A DNA stretch of 64,000 nucleotides from Mycobacterium sp. ENV421. Lineage in GTDB: Bacteria > Actinomycetota > Actinomycetes > Mycobacteriales > Mycobacteriaceae. Numbering within the stretch: position 1 is the stretch's first letter; each line of letters begins with the position of its first letter. Both the position numbers and the translations under genes were made by a program. The DNA is taken from positions 186,001 through 250,000 of the forward strand of contig NZ_PDHO01000004.1 in assembly GCF_002887815.1 (NCBI RefSeq), given 5' to 3'. The notes beneath the pieces were generated by a model that was not told the origin of the DNA, did not search any database, and worked only from the letters and a program-made list of their open reading frames with translations. Below are positions 37,785-46,774 of the stretch, one piece after another.

Positions 37785-40640
37785 CTAGGCGAATGCCTCC
37801 ACCGGCGGGCAGGAGCACACCAGGTTGCGGTCGCCGTACGCCCCGTCGATGCGGCGCACCGGCGGCCACACCTTCGCCCGGTTTCCCTTGCCCAGCGGGT
37901 AGGCCGCCTGCTCGCGGGTGTACGGGTGGGTCCAGTCGTCGACCAACAGGCATTCGGCGGTGTGCGGCGAATTGCGCAGCGGATTGTCCTCAGCGGGCCA
38001 CTCCCCCGAGCCGACCTTGTCGATCTCGGCGCGGATCGCGATCATCGCCTCGCAGAACGCGTCCACCTCGGCCAGGCTTTCGCTCTCGGTCGGCTCCACC
38101 ATCAGCGTGCCGGCCACCGGGAAGCTCATGGTCGGCGCGTGGAAACCGAAGTCCGCCAACCGCTTCGCCACATCGTCGACGGTGACGCCGGTGGACTTGG
38201 TGATGCCCCGCAGATCGAGGATGCACTCATGGGCCACCATGCCGTTCTCGCCGGTGTAGAGCACCGGGTAGTACTCGTCGAGGCGGCGCGCGATGTAGTT
38301 CGCCGAGGCGATCGCGGTCAGCGTGGCATCGCGCAGGCCGCCGGCGCCCATCATCCGGATGTAGGCCCAGGTGATCGGCAGGATCGACGCCGACCCGTAC
38401 GGGGCCCCAGACACCGGGTGTCCCTTCGGCAGTTCCTCGGCCATCGGGTGGCCGGGCAGGAACGCCGCCAGATGCGAGCGCACCGCCACCGGCCCGACGC
38501 CCGGGCCGCCGCCGCCGTGCGGGATGCAGAACGTCTTGTGCAGGTTCAGGTGACTGACGTCGCCGCCGAACTTGCCCGGCCGGGCCAGCCCGACAAGGGC
38601 ATTGAGGTTGGCGCCGTCGACGTAGACCTGCCCGCCGGCGTCGTGCACCGCGGCGCAGATGTTGGCGATGTCGTGCTCGTAGACCCCGTGGGTGGACGGG
38701 TAGGTGATCATCAGCGCGGCCAGCCGTTCGGCATGCTCGCTGACCTTGGCGCGCAGATCGTCGAGGTCGACGTCGCCGTTCTCCCGGCAGGCCACCACGA
38801 CCACCCGCATGCCGACCATCGCCGCGGACGCGGCGTTGGTGCCGTGCGCGCTGGATGGGATCAGGCAGACGTTTCGTTCGGTATCGCCGTTGGCCAGGTG
38901 ATAGTCGCGGATGGCCAGCAGTCCGGCGTATTCACCCTGCGATCCGGCGTTGGGCTGCAACGAGATTGCGTCGTACCCGGTCAGCCCCGTCAGCCAGCCC
39001 TCCAGGTCGGCGATCAACTTACGCATGCCCGGGGTGTCACCGGACGGCGCGAACGGGTGCTGCCTGCCGAACTCCGGCCAGGTGATCGACTCCATCTCGG
39101 CGGCGGCGTTGAGCTTCATCGTGCACGAGCCCAACGGGATCATGCTGCGGTCCAGCGCGATGTCCTTGTCGGCCAGCGTGCGCAGGTAGCGCATCATCTC
39201 GGTTTCCGTGCGGTAGCGGTGAAACGCCGGATGCGTCAGGAATTCGCTTGTCCGCGAATCAATATCGGGGCCGGCATACTCACCCGCCAAGCCGGCGCCG
39301 AACGACTCCAGCACCAGGGCAACGTGCGCGGCAGTCGTGGCCTCGTCGCACGTGACCGACACGTGGTCGGCGTCCACCCGCCAGATGTTGATGCCACGGC
39401 CCTTGGCCTCGGCCTGCACCGCGGCCGCGCGGTTCGGGACGTGCACCAGCACGGTGTCGAAGAAGGTGTCGTGCACCACCTCGACGCCGGCGGCGCCCAG
39501 GCCGGCGGCCAGTGAGCGGGCGTGCCCGTGCACGCGCCGCGCGATTCCGGTCAGACCTTGTGGACCGTGGTAGCTGGCGTAGGAGGCGGCCATCACCGCC
39601 AGCAACACCTGGGCGGTACAGATGTTGGAGGTCGCCTTGTCGCGGCGGATGTGCTGTTCGCGGGTCTGCAGCGACAACCGGTATGCCGCAGACCCATCTG
39701 CGTCCACCGACACCCCCACCAGGCGGCCGGGCAGCTGGCGGGCGTGCTTGTTGTGCACGGCAAGGAAACCGGCGTGCGGTCCGCCGAATCCCATTGGCAC
39801 ACCGAATCTCTGCGCGCTTCCGAACGCGACGTCGGCGCCCAACTCACCCGGCGGGGCGATCAGCGTCATCGCCAGCAGGTCGGCGCCCAGTGCCACCAGC
39901 GCGCCGCGCTCGTGGGCCTGCTCGACGAGCTTGGACCAGTCGGTCGCCCGGCCGCTGGCACCGGGCAGCTGCGCGATGACGCCGAAGAACTCACCCTCGG
40001 GAAGCCCGCCCCGCAGGTCGGCGGTGACGATCTCGATGCCCAGCGGCTCCGCGCGGGTCGCGAGGATGGCCGCGGTCTGGGCGAACATGTCCTCGTCGAC
40101 GGCCAGCCGGTTGGCCGATCCGCGCGACGCGCGGTGCATCAGCGTCATCGCCTCGGCGGCCGCGGTGGACTCGTCGAGCATCGACGCGTTGGCCAGATCC
40201 AGCCCGGTCAGGTCGGCGATCATGGTCTGGAAGTTCAGCAGCACCTCGAGCCGGCCCTGGCTGATCTCCGGCTGATACGGCGTGTACGCGGTGTACCAGG
40301 CCGGGTTCTCCAGGATGTTGCGCAGCAGCACCGGCGGGGTGAGCGTGTCGTAGTAGCCCTGCCCGATCATCGACACCGCGATGGTGTTGGTGTCGGCCAG
40401 TGCCCGCAGCTCGGCCAGCGCCTCATGCTCGCCCACCGCGGCGGGCAGCTGGTCGAGGCCGGGCGCGATGCCGTCGGCGGAGAGCGCGTCGAGAATGCCC
40501 GCAGGCAGCGCCTTGGCCGCCAGTTCCTCGAGCGAGGCCACCCCGATCACGTCGAGCATGGTGGCCAGCGCATCGGAATCGGGTCCGATGTGACGATCGG
40601 CGAAGGTGGGGGTGTGATTGGACCCTGCTTGTTTCGACAT
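37785..40640 (-). CDS. gcvP: Glycine dehydrogenase (decarboxylating), P protein of the glycine cleavage system
   Basis: The 951-residue PLP enzyme decarboxylates glycine and passes the aminomethyl group to lipoyl-GcvH. It has the fused N- and C-terminal halves. The N-half has [20 protein letters not shown] and the C-half has the PLP lysine in [21 protein letters not shown]. The N-terminus [11 protein letters not shown] is standard. It is Rv1832 (gcvB) in M. tuberculosis. The ATG at 40640 follows CAGGAG, which abuts a small hairpin and a tandem glycine riboswitch, so translation or transcription is glycine-induced. GcvH is encoded 3 kb upstream on the same strand; GcvT is not in the window. 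Confidence 0.97.
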   Translation of the reverse strand: MSKQAGSNHTPTFADRHIGPDSDALATMLDVIGVASLEELAAKALPAGILDALSADGIAPGLDQLPAAVGEHEALAELRALADTNTIAVSMIGQGYYDTLTPPVLLRNILENPAWYTAYTPYQPEISQGRLEVLLNFQTMIADLTGLDLANASMLDESTAAAEAMTLMHRASRGSANRLAVDEDMFAQTAAILATRAEPLGIEIVTADLRGGLPEGEFFGVIAQLPGASGRATDWSKLVEQAHERGALVALGADLLAMTLIAPPGELGADVAFGSAQRFGVPMGFGGPHAGFLAVHNKHARQLPGRLVGVSVDADGSAAYRLSLQTREQHIRRDKATSNICTAQVLLAVMAASYASYHGPQGLTGIARRVHGHARSLAAGLGAAGVEVVHDTFFDTVLVHVPNRAAAVQAEAKGRGINIWRVDADHVSVTCDEATTAAHVALVLESFGAGLAGEYAGPDIDSRTSEFLTHPAFHRYRTETEMMRYLRTLADKDIALDRSMIPLGSCTMKLNAAAEMESITWPEFGRQHPFAPSGDTPGMRKLIADLEGWLTGLTGYDAISLQPNAGSQGEYAGLLAIRDYHLANGDTERNVCLIPSSAHGTNAASAAMVGMRVVVVACRENGDVDLDDLRAKVSEHAERLAALMITYPSTHGVYEHDIANICAAVHDAGGQVYVDGANLNALVGLARPGKFGGDVSHLNLHKTFCIPHGGGGPGVGPVAVRSHLAAFLPGHPMAEELPKGHPVSGAPYGSASILPITWAYIRMMGAGGLRDATLTAIASANYIARRLDEYYPVLYTGENGMVAHECILDLRGITKSTGVTVDDVAKRLADFGFHAPTMSFPVAGTLMVEPTESESLAEVDAFCEAMIAIRAEIDKVGSGEWPAEDNPLRNSPHTAECLLVDDWTHPYTREQAAYPLGKGNRAKVWPPVRRIDGAYGDRNLVCSCPPVEAFA

Positions 40641-40676
40641 GGGGGACTCCTGACGTACGGCGCAGCCGTCAGCGGC

Positions 40677-40908
40677 GTCCTCTCCCTCTGTCGTCCACCC
40701 GGACCGGGCGCCTGAGAGATTCGGTCAGCCCGCTGTTGAGCAGTGCTGCCTTTCCCCATGGGCGGGCGACCTCGGCGAAAAAAACCGAGCCACCGCTTTC
40801 CAGAGGCATCGTGGCCATGCGCGGTCCGGGTGCCTGAGAGGTTGACGGAGAGGTGTTGCTCCTTCGGCGTCCGTGACTGGCTGCCACGAAGCTCTCCCGC
40901 GCGAGGGC
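40677..40908 (-). ncRNA. Tandem glycine riboswitch upstream of gcvP
   Basis: Two aptamers are read on the minus strand. The first (about 40908-40793) has GGGAGAGC, then GCCGAAGGAGCAA, then AACCTCTCAGGCACC. The second (about 40790-40677) has CGCCGAGGTCGCCC, GGGGAAAGGCAGC, GAATCTCTCAGGCGCC and ends GACAGAGGGAGAGGAC. These are the conserved blocks of the glycine aptamer. A run of seven U separates the two. Downstream, CTGACG (40672-40667) can pair with CGTCAG (40655-40650) right beside the ribosome site CAGGAG, giving a likely expression platform. Confidence 0.9.
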
Positions 40909-40920
40909 GATACAGAGGAG

Positions 40921-40926
40921 ATTCTA
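40921..40926 (-). promoter_or_regulatory. -10 box of the gcvP riboswitch transcript
   Basis: TAGAAT on the minus strand lies just after the resR-type gene stop and about 13 bases before the first aptamer. A start near 40914 would place the aptamer at the 5' end of the mRNA. Confidence 0.55.
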
Positions 40927-40930
40927 GCTG

Positions 40931-41575
40931 CTAACCGATCTTGCGGTCGCGGCTCTTGCGCCGGGATGCCAGCTCGTCCTCCGGCGAGGCGATCGACTCG
41001 CCGCCGTCGGCCCGCTCGCCGGGGAAGTCGGCGATCGCGCCGGACAGTTCCCGCATGGCTCCGCTGACCGCGATACCGAACACACCCTGACCGCCCTGCA
41101 GCAGGTCGACGACCTCTTCGGCCGACGTGCACTCGTACACCGTTGTGCCGTCAGAGAACAGGGTGATGTTGGCCAGATCCTGCACGCCGCGCTGACGCAG
41201 ATGGTCGACGGCGACGCGGATGTTGTGCAGTGAGATGCCCGTATCGAGCAGACGCTTCACGATCTTGAGGACCAGAATGTCCTTGAACGAATACAGCCGC
41301 TGGCTGCCGGAGCCGGCCGCGCCGCGGATGGACGGCACCACCAGAGAGGTGCGCGCCCAGTAGTCCAACTGGCGGTAGGTGATTCCGGCGATCTGGCAGG
41401 CGCTCGGCCCGCGATAGCCGACCAATTCGTCGGGAACCGAGTCGTCGGGGAACAGGCCCTGCTGCACCGGCTCACTCACCGGCGCGCCGGCGGGTGTGTC
41501 CGCCTCAAAGCGGCCATCGGAATCAGAGCCCGTGCCAGCAAGGTCCAACTGTCCCTGACGTGGCTGCTCGCCCAC
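40931..41575 (-). CDS. resR: MerR-family regulator (Rv1830, ResR-like)
   Basis: The 214-residue protein has a disordered N-terminus (1-45), a MerR-type helix-turn-helix starting GYRGPSACQIAGITYRQLDYWART-like (in parts SACQIAGITYRQLDYW), and wing and dimer helices (YSFKDILVLKIVKRLLDTGISLHNIRVAV in parts). A C-terminal effector-like segment with SDGTTVYECTS and a basic tail SRRKSRDRKIG follow. The M. tuberculosis orthologue Rv1830 has been named ResR and linked to antibiotic-recovery phenotypes. The ATG at 41575 is clear. The gcvP promoter starts immediately after its stop. Confidence 0.9.
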   Translation of the reverse strand: MGEQPRQGQLDLAGTGSDSDGRFEADTPAGAPVSEPVQQGLFPDDSVPDELVGYRGPSACQIAGITYRQLDYWARTSLVVPSIRGAAGSGSQRLYSFKDILVLKIVKRLLDTGISLHNIRVAVDHLRQRGVQDLANITLFSDGTTVYECTSAEEVVDLLQGGQGVFGIAVSGAMRELSGAIADFPGERADGGESIASPEDELASRRKSRDRKIG

Positions 41576-41652
41576 GATGCTTCCTCTCGCCGTTCGAACC
41601 TATGGCCCGCTCACCGCTCCACCAACCACGTTTGCCCAGTCCGAGTCCACCG

Positions 41653-41658
41653 AGCATA
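41653..41658 (-). promoter_or_regulatory. -10 candidate for the resR-type gene; contents of 41576-41810
   Basis: TATGCT on the minus strand is the best promoter element in the 235-base gap between the BFN-domain gene and this gene. It would give a leader of about 70 bases. Nothing else clear is seen in the gap. Confidence 0.35.
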
Positions 41659-41810
41659 CGCTTTTCGACGGGCAGTCGCGCTCGTCGTTCGCAATCAAAG
41701 TATGGCCGCCCTTGCCCGTGCGGACCGTCATCCGCCGCGCGTGTCGAACCGCTGCAGGCCAAGTGAGACGCATCCGTGATCTTGCCGGCCGGCACCGCGG
41801 TGATACCCGG

Positions 41811-42305
41811 TCAGGTCGCCTTGAAATCGTCCGGCGACACGCTGTCGAGGAATTCCTTGAACTTCTCGACCTCGTCTTCACGGACCGCGCCGGTGGATTC
41901 CTCGTCGTTCTCGTCGGGGATGAGCAGCCCGGCCTCGGCCAGCACCGCCTCCTCCACGTAGATCGGCACTCCCATGCGCAGGGCGATCGCCACCGAGTCC
42001 GACGGGCGCGCCGACACCTTGATGTCGCGGTCGAAAATCAGGTCGGCGTAGAAGGTGCCCTCCTGCAAATCCACGATGCGCACCTCCTTGAGCGAATGCC
42101 CCAGTGCGCCAATGACATCTCGGAACAGGTCGTGGGTCAGCGGGCGGGTCGGCTCGACACCCTGCTGTTCATAGGCGATCGCCGTGGCCTCGGACTGGCC
42201 GATCCAGATCGGCAGATACCGGTCGCCGTTGGACTCCCGCAGCAGCAGGACCGGCTGGTTCTGGGGCTGTTCGACGCGAATGCCCACCACACGAACCTCG
42301 CCCAT
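41811..42305 (-). CDS. BFN-domain (bifunctional nuclease family) protein (Rv1829-like)
   Basis: The 164-residue protein is a DUF151/BFN-domain protein: MGEVRVVGIRVEQPQNQPVLLLRE, then LPIWIGQSEATAIA, then VSARPSDSVAIALRMGVPIYVEEAVL in parts. The plant founder has nuclease activity, but bacterial members are little studied. It lies between two MerR-type regulator genes in the same order as Rv1828-Rv1830. The stop of the upstream MerR gene is 46 bases away. Confidence 0.88.
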   Translation of the reverse strand: MGEVRVVGIRVEQPQNQPVLLLRESNGDRYLPIWIGQSEATAIAYEQQGVEPTRPLTHDLFRDVIGALGHSLKEVRIVDLQEGTFYADLIFDRDIKVSARPSDSVAIALRMGVPIYVEEAVLAEAGLLIPDENDEESTGAVREDEVEKFKEFLDSVSPDDFKAT

Positions 42306-42351
42306 CTGTGTCTGACCTCCGCGCTCGTTGCAGTCCTTTGGAGTCTAGTCC

Positions 42352-43095
42352 TCAGCGGTCGAGAACGTCTCGTACAGCGGACTTGATCAGCGACGTGTGC
42401 AACGTGATTGCCAGAGCGGCAACCTCGCGCGCCAAGTCGTCCGCGCGATCGCGCGCCCCGGTCTTCGACGCCTTGCCCACCGGGCCGGCGATCTGCGCGA
42501 TCAGATCGGACTGCCGATCGGCCGCCGACCGGAACGCCCGCAGATGCCGCGGTTCGACGCCGTAGTCCCCCAGCGCCCGCGCACACTGCGCGATCACCAC
42601 CGAATACTCGTCGAACAACCCACCCGGGCCGGTGGTGATCACGCCCGCTTTGCACAGCGCAGTAAGCATCTCCTCGCCCACCCCGGAGCGCTCCAGCAGA
42701 TCCTCACGACTCAACCGGACCTGGGTGCGCGCCACGTCGCTCTCGGTGTCGGCGGCAGGAACATCCTGGCCGTCCGCCACCGTCACCAAACGCGGTACAG
42801 CGTAAGGCGATCCGACGTGCGGCAACTCGCCGTCCGGCTGGGCGTCGAGCTGAGCCTTGATGACCTTCAGCGGTAGATAGTGGTCGCGCTGCGCGGTCAG
42901 GATGAACCGCAACCGTGCGCAGTCGTACGCGGTGAACCGCCGATACCCCGATGCGCTGCGCTCCGGCGTGACGAGACCCTCGGCTTCCAAGAATCGGATC
43001 TTGGAGATCGTCACGTCCGGGAAGTCCGGTCGCAGCAGGTCCAGGACCGCTCCGATAGACATCCCGGCAAGCGCGGGACTATCGGGTGCGGTCAC
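42352..43095 (-). CDS. MerR-family regulator (Rv1828-like)
   Basis: The 247-residue protein has a MerR helix-turn-helix (about 10-80: [30 protein letters not shown] in parts, then [20 protein letters not shown]). A middle linker and a C-terminal helical effector domain (about 130-247, [25 protein letters not shown] in parts) follow. No metal-binding cysteine pattern is visible. The GTG at 43095 overlaps the garA stop by one base (TAGTG), so it is translated with garA. Confidence 0.9.
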   Translation of the reverse strand: MTAPDSPALAGMSIGAVLDLLRPDFPDVTISKIRFLEAEGLVTPERSASGYRRFTAYDCARLRFILTAQRDHYLPLKVIKAQLDAQPDGELPHVGSPYAVPRLVTVADGQDVPAADTESDVARTQVRLSREDLLERSGVGEEMLTALCKAGVITTGPGGLFDEYSVVIAQCARALGDYGVEPRHLRAFRSAADRQSDLIAQIAGPVGKASKTGARDRADDLAREVAALAITLHTSLIKSAVRDVLDR

Positions 43096-43562
43096 TAGCT
43101 TCCTGGACCGCCTTCATCCTCGGACGACTTCGGTCCGGTCAGGAACACCAGGCGGAACTTGCCGATCTGGACCTCGTCGCCGTTGGCGAGGGTGGCCGAA
43201 TCGACGGGCTCGCGGTTCACGTAGGTCCCGTTGAGGCTGCCGACGTCGACGACCTGGAATTCGTTGCCGTCCAAGCGGAACTCGGCATGCCGACGGCTCA
43301 CGGTCACGTCATCGAGGAAGATGTCGGAGTCCGGATGGCGGCCTGCCGACGTCGTCGCCTGGTCCAGCAGGAACCGCGAACCCGCATTCGGGCCGCGCTT
43401 CACGACCAGCAGCGCCGAGCCGACCGGGAGACCTTCGACCCCGGACACCCCGCTCTCGCCGCTGGTTGCCGCCGGGGCGTCCAGCTCGTTGAGGAAGTCG
43501 GCCCGGAAGACGGACGTCGTCTCCACGGTGACTTCGTCAGAGTTCTGGTCCTTGTCGGTCAC
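43095..43562 (-). CDS. garA: FHA-domain metabolic regulator GarA (OdhI homologue)
   Basis: The 155-residue protein has an N-terminal phosphorylation motif [14 protein letters not shown] with T15 and T16, targets of PknB/PknG in relatives. Its FHA domain is at about 50-140 ([22 protein letters not shown] and [12 protein letters not shown]). Unphosphorylated GarA binds and inhibits alpha-ketoglutarate dehydrogenase and glutamate dehydrogenase and activates glutamate synthase. I chose the GTG at 43562 because AAGGAG stands ahead of it; the longer GTG at 43577 begins just before that ribosome site. It sits between gcvH and the Rv1828-type gene, as in M. tuberculosis. Confidence 0.95.
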   Translation of the reverse strand: MTDKDQNSDEVTVETTSVFRADFLNELDAPAATSGESGVSGVEGLPVGSALLVVKRGPNAGSRFLLDQATTSAGRHPDSDIFLDDVTVSRRHAEFRLDGNEFQVVDVGSLNGTYVNREPVDSATLANGDEVQIGKFRLVFLTGPKSSEDEGGPGS

Positions 43563-43718
43563 CCGCTGCTCCTTCACTGGCTGCCGTGGCTGTACTTGGC
43601 GGGAATCCGCACAAGGCGCCCGTCCGCCTCACCAATCACTTACGACGACCGTACCGCGCGGTGGTCGTCGTTGTGCCCACCACCGCCGGATCGGTGGCTG
43701 GCAGGCACCCTAACAATG

Positions 43719-44114
43719 TCATTCAGTCACTGTGTTCCGATAGGCGTCCGCGTCGAGCAACGCCGCCAACCCCTGTTCGAGGGTATCGCCGTCGACCTGC
43801 AACTCCAACAACCACCCCTGACCGTAGGGATCGGAGTTGACCAGCCCGGGGCTGCCTTCCAATTCGCCGTTGACGGCAATCACTTTGGCCGAGACCGGGG
43901 CGTAGAGATCAGACACCGACTTGGTGGACTCCACCTCGCCGAACGACTCACCGGAGGTGACGTCGCTGCCCACCTCGGGGAGCTGCACATACACCACGTC
44001 ACCCAGCGAGGACTGGGCGAAGTCGGTGATGCCGACGCGCACGGTGTCGTCACCGGTACGCAGCACCCACTCGTGCTCGGCGGTGTAGCGCAGGTCGGCT
44101 GGGATTTCGCTCAC
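43719..44114 (-). CDS. gcvH: Glycine cleavage system H protein
   Basis: The 131-residue lipoyl carrier shuttles the aminomethyl group between GcvP and GcvT. The lipoylated lysine lies in [16 protein letters not shown], and the N-terminus [15 protein letters not shown] is typical. The ATG at 44114 is supported by alignment and an AGGAGC ribosome site. It is followed after a 156-base gap by garA and preceded by the DUF881 genes. No riboswitch is seen in front of it, unlike gcvP. Confidence 0.95.
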   Translation of the reverse strand: MSEIPADLRYTAEHEWVLRTGDDTVRVGITDFAQSSLGDVVYVQLPEVGSDVTSGESFGEVESTKSVSDLYAPVSAKVIAVNGELEGSPGLVNSDPYGQGWLLELQVDGDTLEQGLAALLDADAYRNTVTE

Positions 44115-44149
44115 AGTGCTCCTCGGTGTCGGTCATTTTGACGGGCTGC

Positions 44150-44911
44150 TCATTTGACGGGCTGAGCGTATTGTCGCGCTTTCGGTTGCCGCAAGGTGGT
44201 GATGTCCACACGGTCGGACTGCGCGACGGTCATTCGGCCGCCCACCCGTTCGACGCTGTCGACGGCGCCGCCCGGGATGTTCATCGCGGCAGCCAGGGTG
44301 GGCGGATCGCCAATGGCCAGAACAGAATACGGCGGGCCCAGAGTTTGGGTGTCGATCACCAGCGCGCCGGGGCTGCCGACCACCCAGGTGTCGACCCCGA
44401 CGCGGACGGCCTGCTGCCCGGAGCGGATCTCCATCGCCTCGGCGCCGGCGGCCCGCAGTTCGTTGATGACGTCGAGCATGGTTTCCGGCGCGACACCGGG
44501 CCCGGGATCGTCGATCGTGATCGTCACGCCAGGCCCGGTCGCCCCGACCGTGCCGATCAGGATCGACAGCGCGGCCAGCCTGGCCTGCGCGTTCTGGATC
44601 GCGGCCTGGTCGCTGCTGCCTGCGGTCTGCATGGCCGCCAGGTTGCGCTGCAGGTCGGCCACCTCGGTGTTGAGCGTTGCTTCGCGCTGCTGCAGCGAGC
44701 CGAGCAGGACCAGCAGGTCGGCTGGGCGCGCGGTGTCCAGTGCGTCGCCGGTCTCGGTCTGTCGGGCCTGGGTGGCGATCGCCACACCGAGCATCAGGCA
44801 CAGCACCACCCCGAGCGCGCCGAACATGATCTGCGTGCGACTGCGGGGGCGGCGCAGCGGGGCCGGGGCCGGGCCCGGCAGTTCGTGGCGGCCGTGTTCG
44901 TCGTCGGTCAC
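44150..44911 (-). CDS. DUF881 membrane-anchored protein (Rv1825-like)
   Basis: The 253-residue protein has a short cytoplasmic N-terminus, one membrane helix (about 27-48, IMFGALGVVLCLMLGVAIA in parts), a coiled coil (about 60-110), and a DUF881 domain with VTITIDDPGPGV and WVVGSPGALVIDTQTLGPPYSVLAIGDPPTLAAA in parts. I start it at GTG 44911, one base past the stop of the small Sbp gene; a longer frame overlapping that gene has no coding character. DUF881 proteins accompany the Sbp protein near cell-division or phospholipid genes, with unknown function. Confidence 0.82.
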   Translation of the reverse strand: MTDDEHGRHELPGPAPAPLRRPRSRTQIMFGALGVVLCLMLGVAIATQARQTETGDALDTARPADLLVLLGSLQQREATLNTEVADLQRNLAAMQTAGSSDQAAIQNAQARLAALSILIGTVGATGPGVTITIDDPGPGVAPETMLDVINELRAAGAEAMEIRSGQQAVRVGVDTWVVGSPGALVIDTQTLGPPYSVLAIGDPPTLAAAMNIPGGAVDSVERVGGRMTVAQSDRVDITTLRQPKARQYAQPVK

Positions 44912-44912
44912 C

Positions 44913-45245
44913 TCAGGCCCCGAACAGCCGGCGCCGTAGTGCGGCGGCGTTGCCGAAGATGCGGATGCCCAGCACGACGATGATCGCCGTGGACAGCTGC
45001 GTGCCCACCCCGAGCTGGTCGCCGACATAGACGATCAGCGCTGCCACCAGCACGTTGAACACAAACGAGACCACGAACACCTTCGGGTCGAAGATCTTCT
45101 CCAGGTAGGCCCGCAGACCGCCGAACACCGCATCGAGTGCGGCGACGACCGCGATCGGCAGGTACGGCTGGATGACCTCGGGGACGCTGGGATGCAACAC
45201 CAGGCCCAGCACGATGCCGACGACGAGTGCGGCGATTCCGATCAT
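44913..45245 (-). CDS. sbp: Small basic protein Sbp (DUF1290, Rv1824-like)
   Basis: The 110-residue membrane protein has three helices: MIGIAALVVGIVLGLVLHPSVP, then IAVVAALDAVFGGLRAYLE, then VFNVLVAALIVYVGDQLGVGT in parts. The pattern AALDAVFGG is diagnostic of DUF1290, which in firmicutes lies beside divIB and ftsZ. It is sandwiched between two DUF881 genes, a conserved arrangement in actinobacteria. The function is unknown. Confidence 0.88.
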   Translation of the reverse strand: MIGIAALVVGIVLGLVLHPSVPEVIQPYLPIAVVAALDAVFGGLRAYLEKIFDPKVFVVSFVFNVLVAALIVYVGDQLGVGTQLSTAIIVVLGIRIFGNAAALRRRLFGA

Positions 45246-45260
45246 CTGCTGAGACGCCCC

Positions 45261-46175
45261 CTACCGACCGATCTGCTTGGCAAATTTAATCTCCCGTACC
45301 GCGCTCGCCGGCAGCGACAGGCCGTCGCCGCTGCTCACACTGACCCCCACGCCGTAGGACACCTCGAGCAGCCGTAGGCGCTGCAGCCCGCTGCTCCGAT
45401 CGAAGGTATCGCGCATCTCGCCCGGCGGGCCCACCGCCAGGATCGTGTAAGGGCTGCTGATCGGATGATTGTCGACGAGAATGGCACCGCCCGCCTGACG
45501 GATCGTCACGTTGGGCCCCATCCGCACTCCCCCGACCGAGATCGCTTCGGCCCCACTGGCCCACAGCGAGTTCACGGTCAGCTGGAGATCCCGGTCCAGG
45601 ATGATCTGCCTGCTGCCGGCCACCCGCTGTTTGGACACGTCGGACAGATCGCGGCCGACGCCGGGGTCGGTCACTGTGACGGATAGGCCGGGTCCGATGA
45701 CCGCGGTGGTGGCCGCGGCCAGGCTGAGCGCGTCGAGTTTGCTGAGCAGATCCCGGCCTGCGGCGTCGTCGCGCAGCTGGCGGCGCTGGATGCTGTCGGC
45801 TTGGCTGGCGAGCTCGTCGCGGCGCTGGGTGAGCCGGTCGGTGGTGCCTTCGGCGGATCGCACGCTGGCGGCCAGCACCTGCTGCGCGGCGTTGACGCCG
45901 GGCGCGGTGGTCCGGGCTTGCGCGACCGCGGCGGCGAACACCACCGCGATCAGTACCGCCGCCACCGCCTGCCAGGCCCGGTCGGCGATCGTTCGGCGGG
46001 ACTGTCCGCTCGTCTCGCGGGCCGCGGCAGCGGCGGCGTAGCCGGGGTCGAGGTGTTCGGTGAGCAGCGAGCGCAGCAGACCCGGCAGCGGAATGAGGGC
46101 CGGCCGGCGCTCGTGGCGTTCACTGCGGCCGGCCCGCGGGTCGTAGCCGCCGAGCGCGCTGTCAGGTGCGGGCAT
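45261..46175 (-). CDS. DUF881 membrane-anchored protein (Rv1823-like)
   Basis: The 304-residue protein has a cytoplasmic N-terminus of about 68 residues, one membrane helix (about 69-88, [18 protein letters not shown]), a coiled coil (about 100-150), and a DUF881 domain with [15 protein letters not shown] and [23 protein letters not shown] in parts. It is a paralogue of the protein encoded at 44150-44911. It overlaps pgsA2 by 14 bases and is followed by sbp after 15 bases, so one operon is likely. Confidence 0.87.
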   Translation of the reverse strand: MPAPDSALGGYDPRAGRSERHERRPALIPLPGLLRSLLTEHLDPGYAAAAAARETSGQSRRTIADRAWQAVAAVLIAVVFAAAVAQARTTAPGVNAAQQVLAASVRSAEGTTDRLTQRRDELASQADSIQRRQLRDDAAGRDLLSKLDALSLAAATTAVIGPGLSVTVTDPGVGRDLSDVSKQRVAGSRQIILDRDLQLTVNSLWASGAEAISVGGVRMGPNVTIRQAGGAILVDNHPISSPYTILAVGPPGEMRDTFDRSSGLQRLRLLEVSYGVGVSVSSGDGLSLPASAVREIKFAKQIGR

Positions 46176-46758
46176 CGCTGACGCCGGCTTTGGGCAGCGT
46201 GGTCACCACCAGACGGACTTGCAGCAGGTAGAGGACCGCCGACCACAGGTACATGCCGACACCCCACAGCAGGAAGCCCCAGCCGCAGGCACCGATCACC
46301 CGGCTCCACGTCGCGTCCCACTGGCCGAGCAGCACCAGCGGGAACCCGGACATCAGCGCGAACGTCGCCGCCTTGCCGATATAGGTGACCGGCAGCGCGG
46401 TGAGCCCGCGGCTGCGCACCACCGGCAAGGTGGCGGCCAGCACGAGATCGCGGCCGACCAGCGTCGCCACCAGCCACCACGGCACGACACCGGCGAAACC
46501 CATCCCGACCGGCACGGCCACCATGTAGACGCGGTCGACCAGCGGGTCCAGCAATGCGCCGAGACGTGACGACTGATTGGGCACCAGGCGGGCGATCTTG
46601 CCGTCGGCCCAGTCCGAGAAGCCGCTGAACATCAGGATCGCCACCGCCCAGCCATAGGCATCGGTGGCCAGCAGCAGGTACAGGAACACCGGCACCAGCA
46701 CGAGCCGGATCACCGACAGGACGTTCGGGATCGTCAGCACGCGGTCGCGGCGGTCCAT
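46162..46758 (-). CDS. pgsA2: CDP-alcohol phosphatidyltransferase PgsA2
   Basis: The 198-residue enzyme has the CDP-alcohol phosphotransferase signature DWADGKIAR...[10 protein letters not shown], whose aspartates bind metal and CDP-diacylglycerol. About six helices are visible. It transfers a phosphatidyl group to an alcohol; the homologue Rv1822 has been called PgsA2, but its acceptor is not settled, and PgsA3 is thought to make phosphatidylglycerol phosphate. It sits between secA2 and the DUF881 genes, overlapping the latter. Confidence 0.9.
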   Translation of the reverse strand: MDRRDRVLTIPNVLSVIRLVLVPVFLYLLLATDAYGWAVAILMFSGFSDWADGKIARLVPNQSSRLGALLDPLVDRVYMVAVPVGMGFAGVVPWWLVATLVGRDLVLAATLPVVRSRGLTALPVTYIGKAATFALMSGFPLVLLGQWDATWSRVIGACGWGFLLWGVGMYLWSAVLYLLQVRLVVTTLPKAGVSDART

Positions 46759-46774
46759 GGTGATGAACTTAGCC

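Noticed and set aside
40776..40790. Seven-U run upstream of gcvP as an intrinsic terminator
   Set aside because: It lies between the two riboswitch aptamers within a short loop (CTCGG...CCGAG), and no stem precedes it in the order a terminator needs.
41592..41599. LexA (SOS) box suggested by GTTCGAAC
   Set aside because: The mycobacterial SOS box needs TCGAAC-N4-GTTCGA. Only an eight-base palindrome in the opposite order is present.
44912..45028. Longer N-terminus for the DUF881 gene
   Set aside because: It overlaps the Sbp gene out of frame and has cysteine/serine-rich noise; GTG 44911 right after the Sbp stop is better.
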